Assembly: GCA_001437625.1 (NCBI GenBank)
Contig: LIAL01000006.1
Location: forward strand, 1 to 26,204
From: Nitrosopumilus sp. BACL13 MAG-121220-bin23
Lineage (GTDB): Archaea; Thermoproteota; Nitrososphaeria; Nitrososphaerales; Nitrosopumilaceae
Direction: 5' to 3'
Length of the DNA: 26,204 nucleotides
Shown: positions 15,817-23,253 of the stretch, one piece after another
How positions within the stretch are numbered: position 1 is the first letter of the stretch
Layout: every line of letters begins with the position of its first letter
Notes under the pieces: model-generated
Databases searched by the model: none
The model's input: the letters and a program-made list of their open reading frames with translations, nothing else
Told to the model about the DNA's origin: nothing
Program-made: the position numbers and the translations under genes

Positions 15817-17214
15817 ATGACATACGATACTGTAATTGTTGATTCACATGTTATGCTCCCTAGTGGAAAAATTGATAAAAATATTGTAATTGATGATGGA
15901 AAAATTGTGGGACTAACTAGTGATATTCCTGCATGTGATCATAAAATTAATGGAAATGGATTGATTTCAATTCCTGGTGTAATTGATACTCATGTTCATT
16001 ATGGCGTTTATTCTCCAATTAATGAAGCTGCAAAAACTGAATCCCATGCTGCAGCAATAGGTGGAGTTACAACTATGATGAGAATGCTTCGACTAGAGCA
16101 TTCTTTTTTAAATTCTTTGCCGCCTCAACTTCAATCTGCATCTGAATACCATTATGTTGATTATGCAATACATGCTTCTATTTTTACCCACCAGCAAATT
16201 GATGAAATGAATTTTTGTATTGATAAGGGAATTACATCTTTTAAAATTTACATGAATCTTGGTGGTGAAGTTGGCCATGTGTATATGGATATGCCGCCAA
16301 ATTCTTCTAATCTTGTAGCATCTAAAGTAAATGTTACAGATGAACTTGTTGAAAAAATTGTAAAAAATGCAGCACTACTTGGTTGCCCTGTACTTGTTCA
16401 TGCTGAAGATTATGAATCATGTGGATGTGGAATTAAAAAAGCTAAAGAAAAAAATCAAGATGGATTATCTGCATGGTCATCAAGTCGTTCCCCTGAATTT
16501 GAAGCTAAATCAATTAAAACAATATCTAAGTTTGGACGAGATTATGGTTGTGTAATCTATTTTGTCCATATTGGTTCAGAACGTGCATTATTACAAATTC
16601 AAGAAGAAAAAAAACTCGGCACTAAAATTTTTGTAGAAACATGTCCTCATTATCTTACATTATCTTATGAAACACAAAATGGATATCTTGCTAAAGTTAT
16701 GCCTCCGATACGAACTGAAAATGATCAGAAAGCAGTTTGGAATGCATTATCCCGTAATCAAATTGATACAATAGGAACCGATCATGTTGCTAATCAGCTT
16801 AAACTAAAACTAGATGGTGATGATGTTTGGGGTGCATTAGCTGGATTTCCTGGAATTGGTACTTCATTACCCTTATTGCTCAATGATGGAGTAAATCAAA
16901 ATAGAATTACAATTGAACAGCTTGTAAAATTTACTAGTCAAAACGCTGCTCGAATTTTTGGTATGTATCCACAAAAAGGGACACTTGCAAAACATTCTGA
17001 TGCTGATATAACTATGATTGATTTAAAAAAAGAGAAAAAAGTAACTTCTGAATTATTTGGTGGATTTTCTGATTATATTGTATATGAGGGACGAAATCTG
17101 AAAGGATGGCCTGTTAAGACTATGGTGCGAGGAGAATTAGTTGCAGAAAATTTTGAAGTAATTGGCAAACTTGGTCATGGTAAACATGTTTCAAGAACTG
17201 TAATTTCTAAATAA
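15817..17214 (+). CDS. Cyclic amidohydrolase, hydantoinase/dihydropyrimidinase-like (often annotated dihydroorotase)
   Basis: A 465-aa binuclear-metal amidohydrolase that should open a cyclic amide ring. All metal ligands are visible: His59 and His61 in DTHVH, the carbamylated Lys143 in SFKIYM, His195 in LVHAED, His251 in FVHIGS and Asp322 in GTDH. The segment ETCPHYL and the overall length resemble hydantoinases and dihydropyrimidinases; the DMPNT-type motif of dihydroorotases after GVTT is absent (MMRMLR instead). So pyrimidine biosynthesis is possible but not the best reading; the natural substrate is open. ATG at 15817 with a TATA-like box upstream. Its last 8 bases overlap the end of convergent rpiA. 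Confidence 0.8.
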   Translation: MTYDTVIVDSHVMLPSGKIDKNIVIDDGKIVGLTSDIPACDHKINGNGLISIPGVIDTHVHYGVYSPINEAAKTESHAAAIGGVTTMMRMLRLEHSFLNSLPPQLQSASEYHYVDYAIHASIFTHQQIDEMNFCIDKGITSFKIYMNLGGEVGHVYMDMPPNSSNLVASKVNVTDELVEKIVKNAALLGCPVLVHAEDYESCGCGIKKAKEKNQDGLSAWSSSRSPEFEAKSIKTISKFGRDYGCVIYFVHIGSERALLQIQEEKKLGTKIFVETCPHYLTLSYETQNGYLAKVMPPIRTENDQKAVWNALSRNQIDTIGTDHVANQLKLKLDGDDVWGALAGFPGIGTSLPLLLNDGVNQNRITIEQLVKFTSQNAARIFGMYPQKGTLAKHSDADITMIDLKKEKKVTSELFGGFSDYIVYEGRNLKGWPVKTMVRGELVAENFEVIGKLGHGKHVSRTVISK

Positions 17215-17881
17215 TTTCAAATTTACCGTTTGTATTTGCTTTGTAAATTATATCTGGCTTTCTTAGAAAAATTCCTGATTCTAAAACACCTGTTGTTTGT
17301 TTAATTTTTTGTGTTAGTGTTTTTGGATTACTGATTATTCCAAAGTCACAATCTAAAATTATGTTGCCATTCTCTGTAAAGAATGGGTAACCTCTATCCA
17401 ATGAGCGTATTTTAGATTTACCTCCTAATTTTTTAATAGAATTAATTACTGAATTTCTTGCTAATGGATGAATTTCAATTGGTACCGTTCTCGTAAATTT
17501 TTTAACAAATTTTGTCTTATCTGCCATTACAACTACTTTTTTTGCAAGACTAAACAAAATATTTTCTCGTAATAATGCTCCACCTCCACCTTTGATGACA
17601 TATTTATCAGAATCAATTTGATCTGCACCATCAAATACAATGTCAATATGGTTAACTTGATCAGATTCTATTAATAATATGCCTGCTTTTTCTGCAACTA
17701 ATTTAATTTGCAATGATGTTGGAATTCCTTTAATGTTATAATTTTTTAATTTAATTAATTTTGCAAGTGATTTTACTAATGCTGTTGCAGCTCTACCACT
17801 ACCTAGTCCAATTACTTGATTATTTTTTATTAATTTCAATGCATCATTTGATACTGCATCCATGGCATCATCGTAAGACAA
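17207..17881 (-). CDS. rpiA: Ribose-5-phosphate isomerase A
   Basis: Interconverts ribose 5-phosphate and ribulose 5-phosphate, in archaea mainly to supply ribose for nucleotides. The 224-aa length is typical. Motifs: GLGSGRAA (phosphate loop), KGIPTSLQ, FDGADQID with the catalytic acid, and KGGGGALLRENI with the catalytic Glu-containing helix. The start taken is TTG at 17881, directly next to the TAA of the upstream coiled-coil gene (zero-gap coupling); an in-frame ATG at 17863 would give MDAVSNDALKLI and is a good alternative. It is the last gene of the LSm - L37e - coiled-coil - rpiA string on the minus strand. Confidence 0.95.
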   Translation of the reverse strand: MSYDDAMDAVSNDALKLIKNNQVIGLGSGRAATALVKSLAKLIKLKNYNIKGIPTSLQIKLVAEKAGILLIESDQVNHIDIVFDGADQIDSDKYVIKGGGGALLRENILFSLAKKVVVMADKTKFVKKFTRTVPIEIHPLARNSVINSIKKLGGKSKIRSLDRGYPFFTENGNIILDCDFGIISNPKTLTQKIKQTTGVLESGIFLRKPDIIYKANTNGKFEII

Positions 17882-18835
17882 TTATTCTACCTCTGCTTGA
17901 TCAAGTTTTGATAAAACTCTCATAATATCGCTCTTGATTTTATCTAAATCATCTGTATCCTCATCTATATCCTCATCACTTATTGATACTTTTGATTTTT
18001 CTTGTGGTTCTGGAAGTGCTTTATATTCTGTTATTTTTGCAACTTCTTTATCTAAATCTGGTTTAGTTTCAAATGTAGGTTTTGGTGTTATTGATTGAAT
18101 AATTTCTATTTTGTCTTCTACTTTTATTTTTGGCTGAACAGTCTCTGCTACTATTTCTTCTTTAGGTTTAATAAATTCTGTTTGAAATATTTTTGGTTGT
18201 GGCATTATTTTTGCAACTTCTTTTTTCTCAAATAGTGGGAATTTTGTTTCAGTTTTTGAAATATTTGTTAAAGTTGTTAATTCAAATGATTGTCTTGATT
18301 TTGTCGGTGGGATTGTAATTGGATTTATTTTTGTCTCTTTTGGTTTTTCAAAATTAAATTCATCTTTAATTGATTTTGAAATTTGTTGTTTAATTTCTTC
18401 TTTCTCTTGTTTAATTTCAGATGTTTGAATTTTTGAATTTGATATTTTTGTTGATAGTTCATATAATCTATCATCTAATTTTGACAATTTTTGATCCATT
18501 AAACTAATCAAACCATCCCCAACTGGACCTAAATCTGGATGATTACTTGCTTGTTCAAGTTTTTCTAGTTTAGCTAAGATAATCCCTAACTGATGTTGAT
18601 ATTTTAGTAATAGTTTATTTTTTTGAATTTTAGAAAATTCATTTTCTGTTTGATATAATCTGGAAATAGTTTTAGTAAGAATATCTTTTTCAATTTTTAA
18701 AAAGCTGATTTGATTTTTAATCTGTGAACTAGCACCTAGACTTAACAATTGATTTTTGTCTCTAGGCATTCTTCGAACGGCAACTGCTGTTGCAACACCT
18801 GCTAATGAACTAAGAATTAAAACAATCTCTTGCAT
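17882..18835 (-). CDS. Membrane-anchored coiled-coil protein, unknown
   Basis: A 317-aa protein. An N-terminal hydrophobic segment (residues about 2-20, IVLILSSLAGVATAVAV) is followed by RR, which suggests an N-terminal membrane anchor with the body inside. Residues about 40-160 have heptad-rich coiled coil (FLKIEKDILTKTISRLYQ, LAKLEKLEQ, LISLMDQKLSKLDDRLYELS). Then comes a long Lys/Pro/Glu/Thr low-complexity region (about 160-285) and an acidic end with a final amphipathic helix (DDLDKIKSDIMRVLSKL). No enzyme motif. The ATG at 18835 follows the L37e TAG with no gap, and the stop abuts the rpiA start, so it sits inside a translation operon. Structural or membrane-organising roles are only a guess. 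Confidence 0.75.
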   Translation of the reverse strand: MQEIVLILSSLAGVATAVAVRRMPRDKNQLLSLGASSQIKNQISFLKIEKDILTKTISRLYQTENEFSKIQKNKLLLKYQHQLGIILAKLEKLEQASNHPDLGPVGDGLISLMDQKLSKLDDRLYELSTKISNSKIQTSEIKQEKEEIKQQISKSIKDEFNFEKPKETKINPITIPPTKSRQSFELTTLTNISKTETKFPLFEKKEVAKIMPQPKIFQTEFIKPKEEIVAETVQPKIKVEDKIEIIQSITPKPTFETKPDLDKEVAKITEYKALPEPQEKSKVSISDEDIDEDTDDLDKIKSDIMRVLSKLDQAEVE

Positions 18836-19003
18836 CTATGTGTACCATTTAATCCAAGAGTATTTTCTTCTCTTAGCTTCTGGGAATCCACAACTTGCGC
18901 ATTGATGATGACGTTTATGAAGTGAATTTTTACCGCATCTTCTACATCTAATATGGACTTTCTTTTTTGTAAATCCTCCCATAGAAGTTGTACCCTTAGT
19001 CAT
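18836..19003 (-). CDS. rpl37e: Ribosomal protein eL37 (L37e)
   Basis: A 55-aa zinc-binding protein of the large ribosomal subunit. MTKGTTSMGG at the start is the family N-terminus, and CRRCGKNSLH and CASCGFP supply the four zinc cysteines (20, 23, 35, 38). The C-terminus RRKYSWIKWYT matches the family end. It is preceded by an AGGTGATT Shine-Dalgarno that overlaps the stop of the LSm gene (19008-19015), and its own TAG is followed at once by the ATG of the coiled-coil gene. LSm followed by L37e is a very common archaeal gene pair. Confidence 0.95.
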   Translation of the reverse strand: MTKGTTSMGGFTKKKVHIRCRRCGKNSLHKRHHQCASCGFPEAKRRKYSWIKWYT

Positions 19004-19007
19004 TGCA

Positions 19008-19015
19008 AATCACCT
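19008..19015 (-). promoter_or_regulatory. Shine-Dalgarno site of rpl37e
   Basis: On the minus strand AGGTGATT, 4 nt before the ATG at 19003 and overlapping the LSm stop codon. It shows that internal genes of this operon use SD-type initiation, unlike the leaderless first genes. Confidence 0.7.
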
Positions 19016-19250
19016 AATTTTGTGGTGGTGGAGGGGATATCATAACAACATTATCTCCCCTAACTACAATTGAACCGAGACTTATTGGCTCGCCTTCAGC
19101 AGGTACTTCTTCTGAAGATTCGAGTAGCAAATTCATGTGTTGGTCAAAACCTAGAAGATTACCTCTAATGGTCTTACTTCCTTTGAGTTTTATTAATACG
19201 ATCTGATTAATACTCTCATCCAATACTTTCACTGCCATATCAACGGACAT
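19014..19250 (-). CDS. Sm-like archaeal protein (LSm)
   Basis: A 78-aa Sm-fold protein expected to form a heptameric ring that binds U-rich RNA. Sm1 motif: VLIKLKGSKTIRGNLLGFDQHMNLLLE; only the hallmark positions need naming, the G-x-L-x-G-F-D-x-H-M-N-L-L-L run at about residues 31-44. Sm2 motif: GSIVVRGDNVVMI, about residues 58-70. The tail is proline-rich. It is the first gene of the minus-strand operon with L37e; the ATG at 19250 has AT-rich TATA-like sequence 33-42 nt upstream. Its role in RNA chaperoning or tRNA metabolism is taken from the family. Confidence 0.95.
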   Translation of the reverse strand: MSVDMAVKVLDESINQIVLIKLKGSKTIRGNLLGFDQHMNLLLESSEEVPAEGEPISLGSIVVRGDNVVMISPPPPQN

Positions 19251-19308
19251 CTATATCACTCATTGAGTATGATGTAAAGGGATTATATTAAAATATCATC
19301 TGCTCCTA

Positions 19309-20037
19309 TTATTGACTATCCGTAAGGTAAGTTTGACACTTTTTTGATAAATTTTCTATAATTTCGTTTAAAATCTTATTTCCATCTTTTTTTGTTGCTT
19401 TTCTAGGATCTCCCCAAACTCCATTTTTTGTAGCTTTTGGAAATGATTTATTTGCTAATTTTCCAATTTTTAATATTTCTTGTTTTGTCATTTTCTCTGT
19501 GGTTAATCCTTTTTTAGCTAATTTCATTTTAACATTTTTTGAAATTACTAGCATTAGAGATGTTTCTACAAATCCTGCATGATCAAAATCTCTATCCATA
19601 AAATGCCAATAAGACAACGGAAAAACTTTAAGTTTATTTTTTAATATTTTGTGTAATTTTATATCAATATTTTTAATTGATTTTAAATTCCCATGGTGCC
19701 CATTAATTATGAAAACTGTTTTGATATTATTTTCTAATAATGATGTGCACAAATCTATTAGAATTGTACGTAATGTTGACTCTCTTATACTAATATTGAA
19801 AAATGGCGCATGTTCAAATGAAATTCCATATGTTATAGTTGGAAGTAACAAATATCCTTTTTTATCAGCTATTTTTTTTGCAACTTCAGATACTATATCT
19901 GAATCAGTTGAAATTGGTAGGTGTGGACCATGCTGTTCAATTGATCCAATTGGAATAATTGCTATATGTTTTTTATTTTTAATTAAATTTCTAAGAACTG
20001 GATCAAATTGAGTTTTAATATCTACCATATTATTCAC
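19309..20037 (-). CDS. Creatininase-family amidohydrolase, probable ArfB-type formamide hydrolase
   Basis: A 242-aa creatininase-family protein. Metal-site motifs: Glu34, His36 and Asp45 in SIEQHGPHLPISTD; NGHHGN at 112-117 (family NGHGGN, so one Gly is His); HAGFVETS with Glu158. In archaea this family includes ArfB, which removes formate from the formamidopyrimidine intermediate of riboflavin and F420 synthesis (known from Methanocaldococcus); thaumarchaea make both cofactors, so ArfB is the best guess. The GTG at 20037 overlaps the TGA of the upstream PurU-like gene in a GTGA arrangement; an ATG at 20028 is the alternative. The two genes are therefore probably translated together. Confidence 0.75.
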   Translation of the reverse strand: MNNMVDIKTQFDPVLRNLIKNKKHIAIIPIGSIEQHGPHLPISTDSDIVSEVAKKIADKKGYLLLPTITYGISFEHAPFFNISIRESTLRTILIDLCTSLLENNIKTVFIINGHHGNLKSIKNIDIKLHKILKNKLKVFPLSYWHFMDRDFDHAGFVETSLMLVISKNVKMKLAKKGLTTEKMTKQEILKIGKLANKSFPKATKNGVWGDPRKATKKDGNKILNEIIENLSKKCQTYLTDSQ

Positions 20038-20876
20038 TTTGATTTAATATGGACTTTCCTCCAACGTACTTCTAATTTATTTTCAAGATGCATTTTAGTT
20101 GCTTTGAGTAATGTATTTGCTTCAAGTTTTTGTCCTTTTATTTTTATTTTTTCTAATGTGTCGTTTGGATTTACTTTAACTGCATCTTGAAAAATAATTG
20201 GTCCTTGATCTAAATTTTCTGTTACATAGTGTGATGTTACGCCAACAATTTTTGTACCTCTTTCATAAGCTTGAGCATATGCTGATGCACCGGGAAATGC
20301 AGGCAATAATGATGGGTGTATGTTAATAATTCTATTTGGATATCTCCAAACAAAATTAGGACTAAGTATTCTCATATATCTTGCAAGTACAATTAAATCA
20401 ATACTATATTTTTTACAAATTTGAATAATTTGCTCTTCTGCCTTTACTTGATTTTTCTCATCAACTATAATAAATGGAATTTTTGCTTTTTTTGCAATTA
20501 TTTCTAATGATTTTTCTGTACCTATAATTACTGAAATTTTACCTTTGAGTGATTTTCTATTTCTAATAAATGTCTGAATACAAAGCGGTTCTTTTGTTAC
20601 AAATACTGCCATATTTTTTTCTAAATTAGTCTCATGATGTGTATTTACGTCCATTTTTTCTTTTTTTGATAATTTTTGAATTTCTATATCAAATTTTTTT
20701 ACATCTAATTTTTTAGAAAATGAAACTTCTAGATACATCCCAAAAATTCTTTTGATTACATTTTGATCCACTTTTTCAATATTTCCACCTTTAGAAAATG
20801 CAAAATTAGTAAATGCCGCTACAATTCCTTCTCTATCTTTACCTACAATTGTTATTCCAACTACTGTTTTTCTCAT
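20034..20876 (-). CDS. purU: Formyltetrahydrofolate deformylase-like protein (ACT + formyltransferase domain)
   Basis: A 280-aa PurU-type protein. An N-terminal ACT domain (residues about 1-80, starting MRKTVVGITIVGKDREGIVAAF-like strand, 20 residues or fewer quoted) is followed by a formyltransferase fold with NIHPSLLPAFPGA (catalytic Asn and His) and TSHYVTENLDQGPII (catalytic Asp region). PurU hydrolyses 10-formyl-THF to THF and formate; GAR transformylase-like activity is an alternative, but the ACT domain favours PurU. The start is the ATG at 20876. The frame is open as far as 21038, but that part runs through tRNA-Leu and is not coding. It overlaps the next gene by 4 nt. Confidence 0.88.
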   Translation of the reverse strand: MRKTVVGITIVGKDREGIVAAFTNFAFSKGGNIEKVDQNVIKRIFGMYLEVSFSKKLDVKKFDIEIQKLSKKEKMDVNTHHETNLEKNMAVFVTKEPLCIQTFIRNRKSLKGKISVIIGTEKSLEIIAKKAKIPFIIVDEKNQVKAEEQIIQICKKYSIDLIVLARYMRILSPNFVWRYPNRIINIHPSLLPAFPGASAYAQAYERGTKIVGVTSHYVTENLDQGPIIFQDAVKVNPNDTLEKIKIKGQKLEANTLLKATKMHLENKLEVRWRKVHIKSK

Positions 20877-20927
20877 GACTTTGTATGTTGAAGTTTTTCT
20901 TATTAATAATAATTTATAGAAACTACC

Positions 20928-21015
20928 TGGTGCGGGAGGTGGGATTCGAACCCACGAACTCCTAAGAGATAGGGTCCTAAGCCCTACGCCTTTGACCAGG
21001 CTGGGCGACTCCCGC
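20928..21015 (-). tRNA. tRNA-Leu, anticodon UAG, with encoded CCA
   Basis: A class II tRNA with a long variable arm. Acceptor GCGGGAG pairs with CTCCCGC; the anticodon stem TAGGG/CCCTA encloses CTTAGGA (anticodon TAG, codon CUA); the variable arm contains CTCTTAGGAGT; the T arm is GTGGG-TTCGAAT-CCCAC. The discriminator A at 20931 is followed in the DNA by CCA (20930-20928). The mature body without CCA is 20931-21015. No intron. Confidence 0.97.
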
Positions 21016-21035
21016 AACGACCTATCCATTAAACA

Positions 21036-21046
21036 CAAATTTATCT
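21036..21046. promoter_or_regulatory. TATA-like element shared by tRNA-Leu and the phosphohexomutase gene
   Basis: CAAATTTATCT on the plus strand lies about 22 nt upstream of the mutase ATG at 21063; on the minus strand AGATAAATTTG lies about 26 nt upstream of tRNA-Leu at 21015. With only 47 bases between the two genes the same AT element probably serves both directions. Confidence 0.45.
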
Positions 21047-21062
21047 ATTATTGAGTAAAAAT

Positions 21063-22412
21063 ATGGCAAAATTTTTTGGAACCAATGGAATTCGAGGAGT
21101 ATTTTCTGAAGATTTTACATTAGAATTTGTTCATGATATGACTTTGGCCCTTGGAACTTATTTTGAAAAAGGGCCTATTTTGATTGGTTATGATGGCAGA
21201 GAATCTAGTCCTGTAATTTGTAAAATTATTACTTCAACTCTTAATTCTATAGGGATTGACTGTAATGTCACTGGAATTGTTCCAACACCATGTCTTGAAT
21301 TTGCAGTAAAGACTCTTGGCTATTCTGGTGGAATTATGATTACTGCTTCTCATAATCCACCCCAATACAATGGAATTAAACCTGCAGCAAGTGACGGGGT
21401 TGAAATTTCTCGTGAAGATGAATTAATTATTGAAGATATTTATTTAAAAAAAACTTGGATAACAAATCCTGAAAAATGGGGTGTTACCGGAGAAGAAACT
21501 AGAGCAATTGAAACTTATCTCACTGGAATTGTATCACAAATTGATTCTAAACTTATAGAATCAAAATCTTTTAAAGTTGTTTTAGATTTAGGAAATGGTG
21601 CACAAATTGTTTCTGCACCAAATTTTTGTGAAATTATAAAATGTAAAACCATTCTTGTTAATGAAACCATTGATGGAATGTTTCCAGGACGTGGTTCTGA
21701 ACCTACACCACAAAATCTTTCAATTCTTTCAAAAACTGTAATAGAAAATAAAGCTGATTTTGGAATTGCATTTGATGGTGATGGTGATAGAAGTATTTTT
21801 TGTGATGATCTTGGAAATATTTTAACTGGTGATAAATCTGCACTGATACTTATTCAGCATATTTTAAATAAAAATCCAAATTCTTTAGTAGTTACTTGTT
21901 TGAATTCTAGTTCAAATACTGAATTAATTGCTAAAAAATATAATTCAAAAGTCATTCGTACTAAAGTAGGAAGTGTTGAAGTTTCAAGAAAAATGGTTTC
22001 AACTAATGCTTTAATTGGATTTGAAGAAAATGGTGGATTCATGTTTGGTAAACACAATCAAGTTCGAGATGGATGTATGAGTTTGGCATTAATGTTTGAT
22101 TTTTTAGCAACTACCCATAATTCGTTATCTAAAGAAATTTCTAAATTACCATTATCTTTTACTACAAAGGATAAATTGAAATGTTCTTCTGATGATGTTG
22201 ATAAAGTGATTTTATCATTAAAAGAAGAATTTCTAAATTCTGATATTTCTGATGGTATCAAAATTACTATTGATTCTAAAAATTGGGTTATGATAAGACC
22301 CAGTGGAACTGAACCCATCATTAGAATTTATGCTGAATCTGAAAGTCAAGCGAACTTGGAGGTTTTGATGTTTAAATTTCTGCAAAAAGTAAAGAATATT
22401 ATTTCCAGATAA
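21063..22412 (+). CDS. glmM: Phosphoglucosamine mutase / phosphomannomutase family
   Basis: A 449-aa alpha-D-phosphohexomutase that moves phosphate between C6 and C1 of a hexose or hexosamine, giving sugar-1-phosphates for nucleotide sugars. Phosphoserine loop TASHNPPQYNG with Ser96; metal loop FDGDGDR with Asp238, 240 and 242; sugar-binding EENGG at about 325; phosphate-binding RPSGTEP near the C-terminus. GlmM versus phosphomannomutase cannot be settled by motif alone; archaeal GlmM-type is favoured by length. The ATG at 21063 (MAKFFGTNGIRG, the family N-terminus) is preferred over an in-frame TTG at 21051, and fits a leaderless transcript. Confidence 0.9.
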   Translation: MAKFFGTNGIRGVFSEDFTLEFVHDMTLALGTYFEKGPILIGYDGRESSPVICKIITSTLNSIGIDCNVTGIVPTPCLEFAVKTLGYSGGIMITASHNPPQYNGIKPAASDGVEISREDELIIEDIYLKKTWITNPEKWGVTGEETRAIETYLTGIVSQIDSKLIESKSFKVVLDLGNGAQIVSAPNFCEIIKCKTILVNETIDGMFPGRGSEPTPQNLSILSKTVIENKADFGIAFDGDGDRSIFCDDLGNILTGDKSALILIQHILNKNPNSLVVTCLNSSSNTELIAKKYNSKVIRTKVGSVEVSRKMVSTNALIGFEENGGFMFGKHNQVRDGCMSLALMFDFLATTHNSLSKEISKLPLSFTTKDKLKCSSDDVDKVILSLKEEFLNSDISDGIKITIDSKNWVMIRPSGTEPIIRIYAESESQANLEVLMFKFLQKVKNIISR

Positions 22413-22414
22413 CA

Positions 22415-22424
22415 CTTTTAATAC
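22415..22424 (+). promoter_or_regulatory. TATA-like box of the ribosomal operon
   Basis: CTTTTAATAC centred about 28 nt upstream of the L7Ae ATG, starting 3 nt after the mutase stop. It suggests an independent promoter for the L7Ae - S28e - L24e - Ndk - aIF5B operon. Confidence 0.5.
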
Positions 22425-22447
22425 CAAACACATTATGCGATATTACT

Positions 22448-22834
22448 ATGGGAAAAGCCTACTATGTAAAATTTGAAACCCCTGAAGATTTGGTTAGTCC
22501 GATCTTAGAAGCTGTTAGGGTTGCATCAACTACCGGTAAAGTCAAAAAAGGAACAAATGAAGCAACAAAGGCTATTGAACGTGGTACTAGTAAATTAATT
22601 GTAATTGCTGAAGATGTTGAACCTCCAGAGGTTGTAGCACATCTTCCAATTCTATGTGAGGAACAAGGTGCAGCATATGCATTTGTTCCAAGTAAATCAG
22701 AATTAGGCAAGTCATTAGGTATTGATATTACTTCAGCCGCTGCAGCAATTTTAGATGCTGGCGATGCACAACACATCGTCGACCAAGTTATAACTAAAAT
22801 TGCTGAACTTAAAGGCGGTAAGACTGCAGAATGA
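22448..22834 (+). CDS. rpl7ae: Ribosomal protein eL8 (L7Ae)
   Basis: A 128-aa kink-turn RNA-binding protein. In archaea it is part of the large ribosomal subunit and also the core of C/D and H/ACA guide RNPs and RNase P. Motifs: GKVKKGTNEATKAIERG (RNA-binding helix and the GxNE contact), LIVIAEDVEP, and LPILCEEQGAAYAFV with SKSELGKSLG. Length is normal. First gene of the plus-strand operon; its stop overlaps the S28e start (ATGA), implying coupled translation. Confidence 0.97.
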   Translation: MGKAYYVKFETPEDLVSPILEAVRVASTTGKVKKGTNEATKAIERGTSKLIVIAEDVEPPEVVAHLPILCEEQGAAYAFVPSKSELGKSLGIDITSAAAAILDAGDAQHIVDQVITKIAELKGGKTAE

Positions 22835-23040
22835 GTTCAACTGAAGAAGTAGTAGAATCTCAAATTATTCAAATTGTAGGTAGAACTGGAATTGCTGGTG
22901 AAGTTATTCAAGTTAGAGTTAAAGTTCTTACTGGTAAGGATAAAGGAAGAATTCTTACAAGAAATGTAAAAGGTTCTGTTAGAATGAATGAAATTTTAAT
23001 GTTAAGAGAAACAGAACGGGAAGCAAAGAAAATTAAATAG
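22831..23040 (+). CDS. rps28e: Ribosomal protein eS28
   Basis: A 69-aa small-subunit protein. The stretch IIQIVGRTGIAGEVIQVRV, then GRILTRNVKGSVRMNEILMLRETEREA, is the family core (given here by its ends: VGRTG and RETEREA). The ATG overlaps the L7Ae TGA by 4 nt. The L24e gene follows after 10 nt that contain a Shine-Dalgarno sequence. The order L7Ae - S28e - L24e is conserved in archaea. Confidence 0.97.
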   Translation: MSSTEEVVESQIIQIVGRTGIAGEVIQVRVKVLTGKDKGRILTRNVKGSVRMNEILMLRETEREAKKIK

Positions 23041-23046
23041 GTGATT
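23039..23046 (+). promoter_or_regulatory. Shine-Dalgarno site of rpl24e
   Basis: AGGTGATT overlaps the S28e stop and lies 4 nt before the ATG at 23051. The same octamer with the same 4-nt spacing precedes rpl37e. It decides for the ATG at 23051 over the out-of-frame ATG at 23047. Confidence 0.7.
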
Positions 23047-23050
23047 ATGT

Positions 23051-23251
23051 ATGAGTCTTTTAGTTAAACCATGTAGTTTTTGTGATAGACCTGTAGCTAA
23101 AGGTTCTGGAACAATGTTCGCTAAAAATGATGGAACTGTTTTATGGTTTTGTTCAGCAAAATGTAAAAAAAATGCATTGGTTCTAAAACGTGATCCAAGA
23201 AAATTGAAGTGGACTAAGAAATTCGTGAAAGGCGGAATTCGAAAGAATTAG
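23051..23251 (+). CDS. rpl24e: Ribosomal protein eL24
   Basis: A 66-aa zinc-binding large-subunit protein. PCSFCDRPVAKGSG and WFCSAKCKKN provide the four zinc cysteines; DPRKLKWTKKF is the conserved basic end. It has an AGGTGATT Shine-Dalgarno upstream and is followed 2 nt later by the TTG of ndk. Confidence 0.97.
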   Translation: MSLLVKPCSFCDRPVAKGSGTMFAKNDGTVLWFCSAKCKKNALVLKRDPRKLKWTKKFVKGGIRKN

Positions 23252-23253
23252 AA

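Noticed and set aside
20877..21038. N-terminal extension of the purU frame
   Set aside because: It runs antiparallel-free straight through tRNA-Leu (20931-21015) and has no family similarity; the ACT domain starts at the ATG at 20876.
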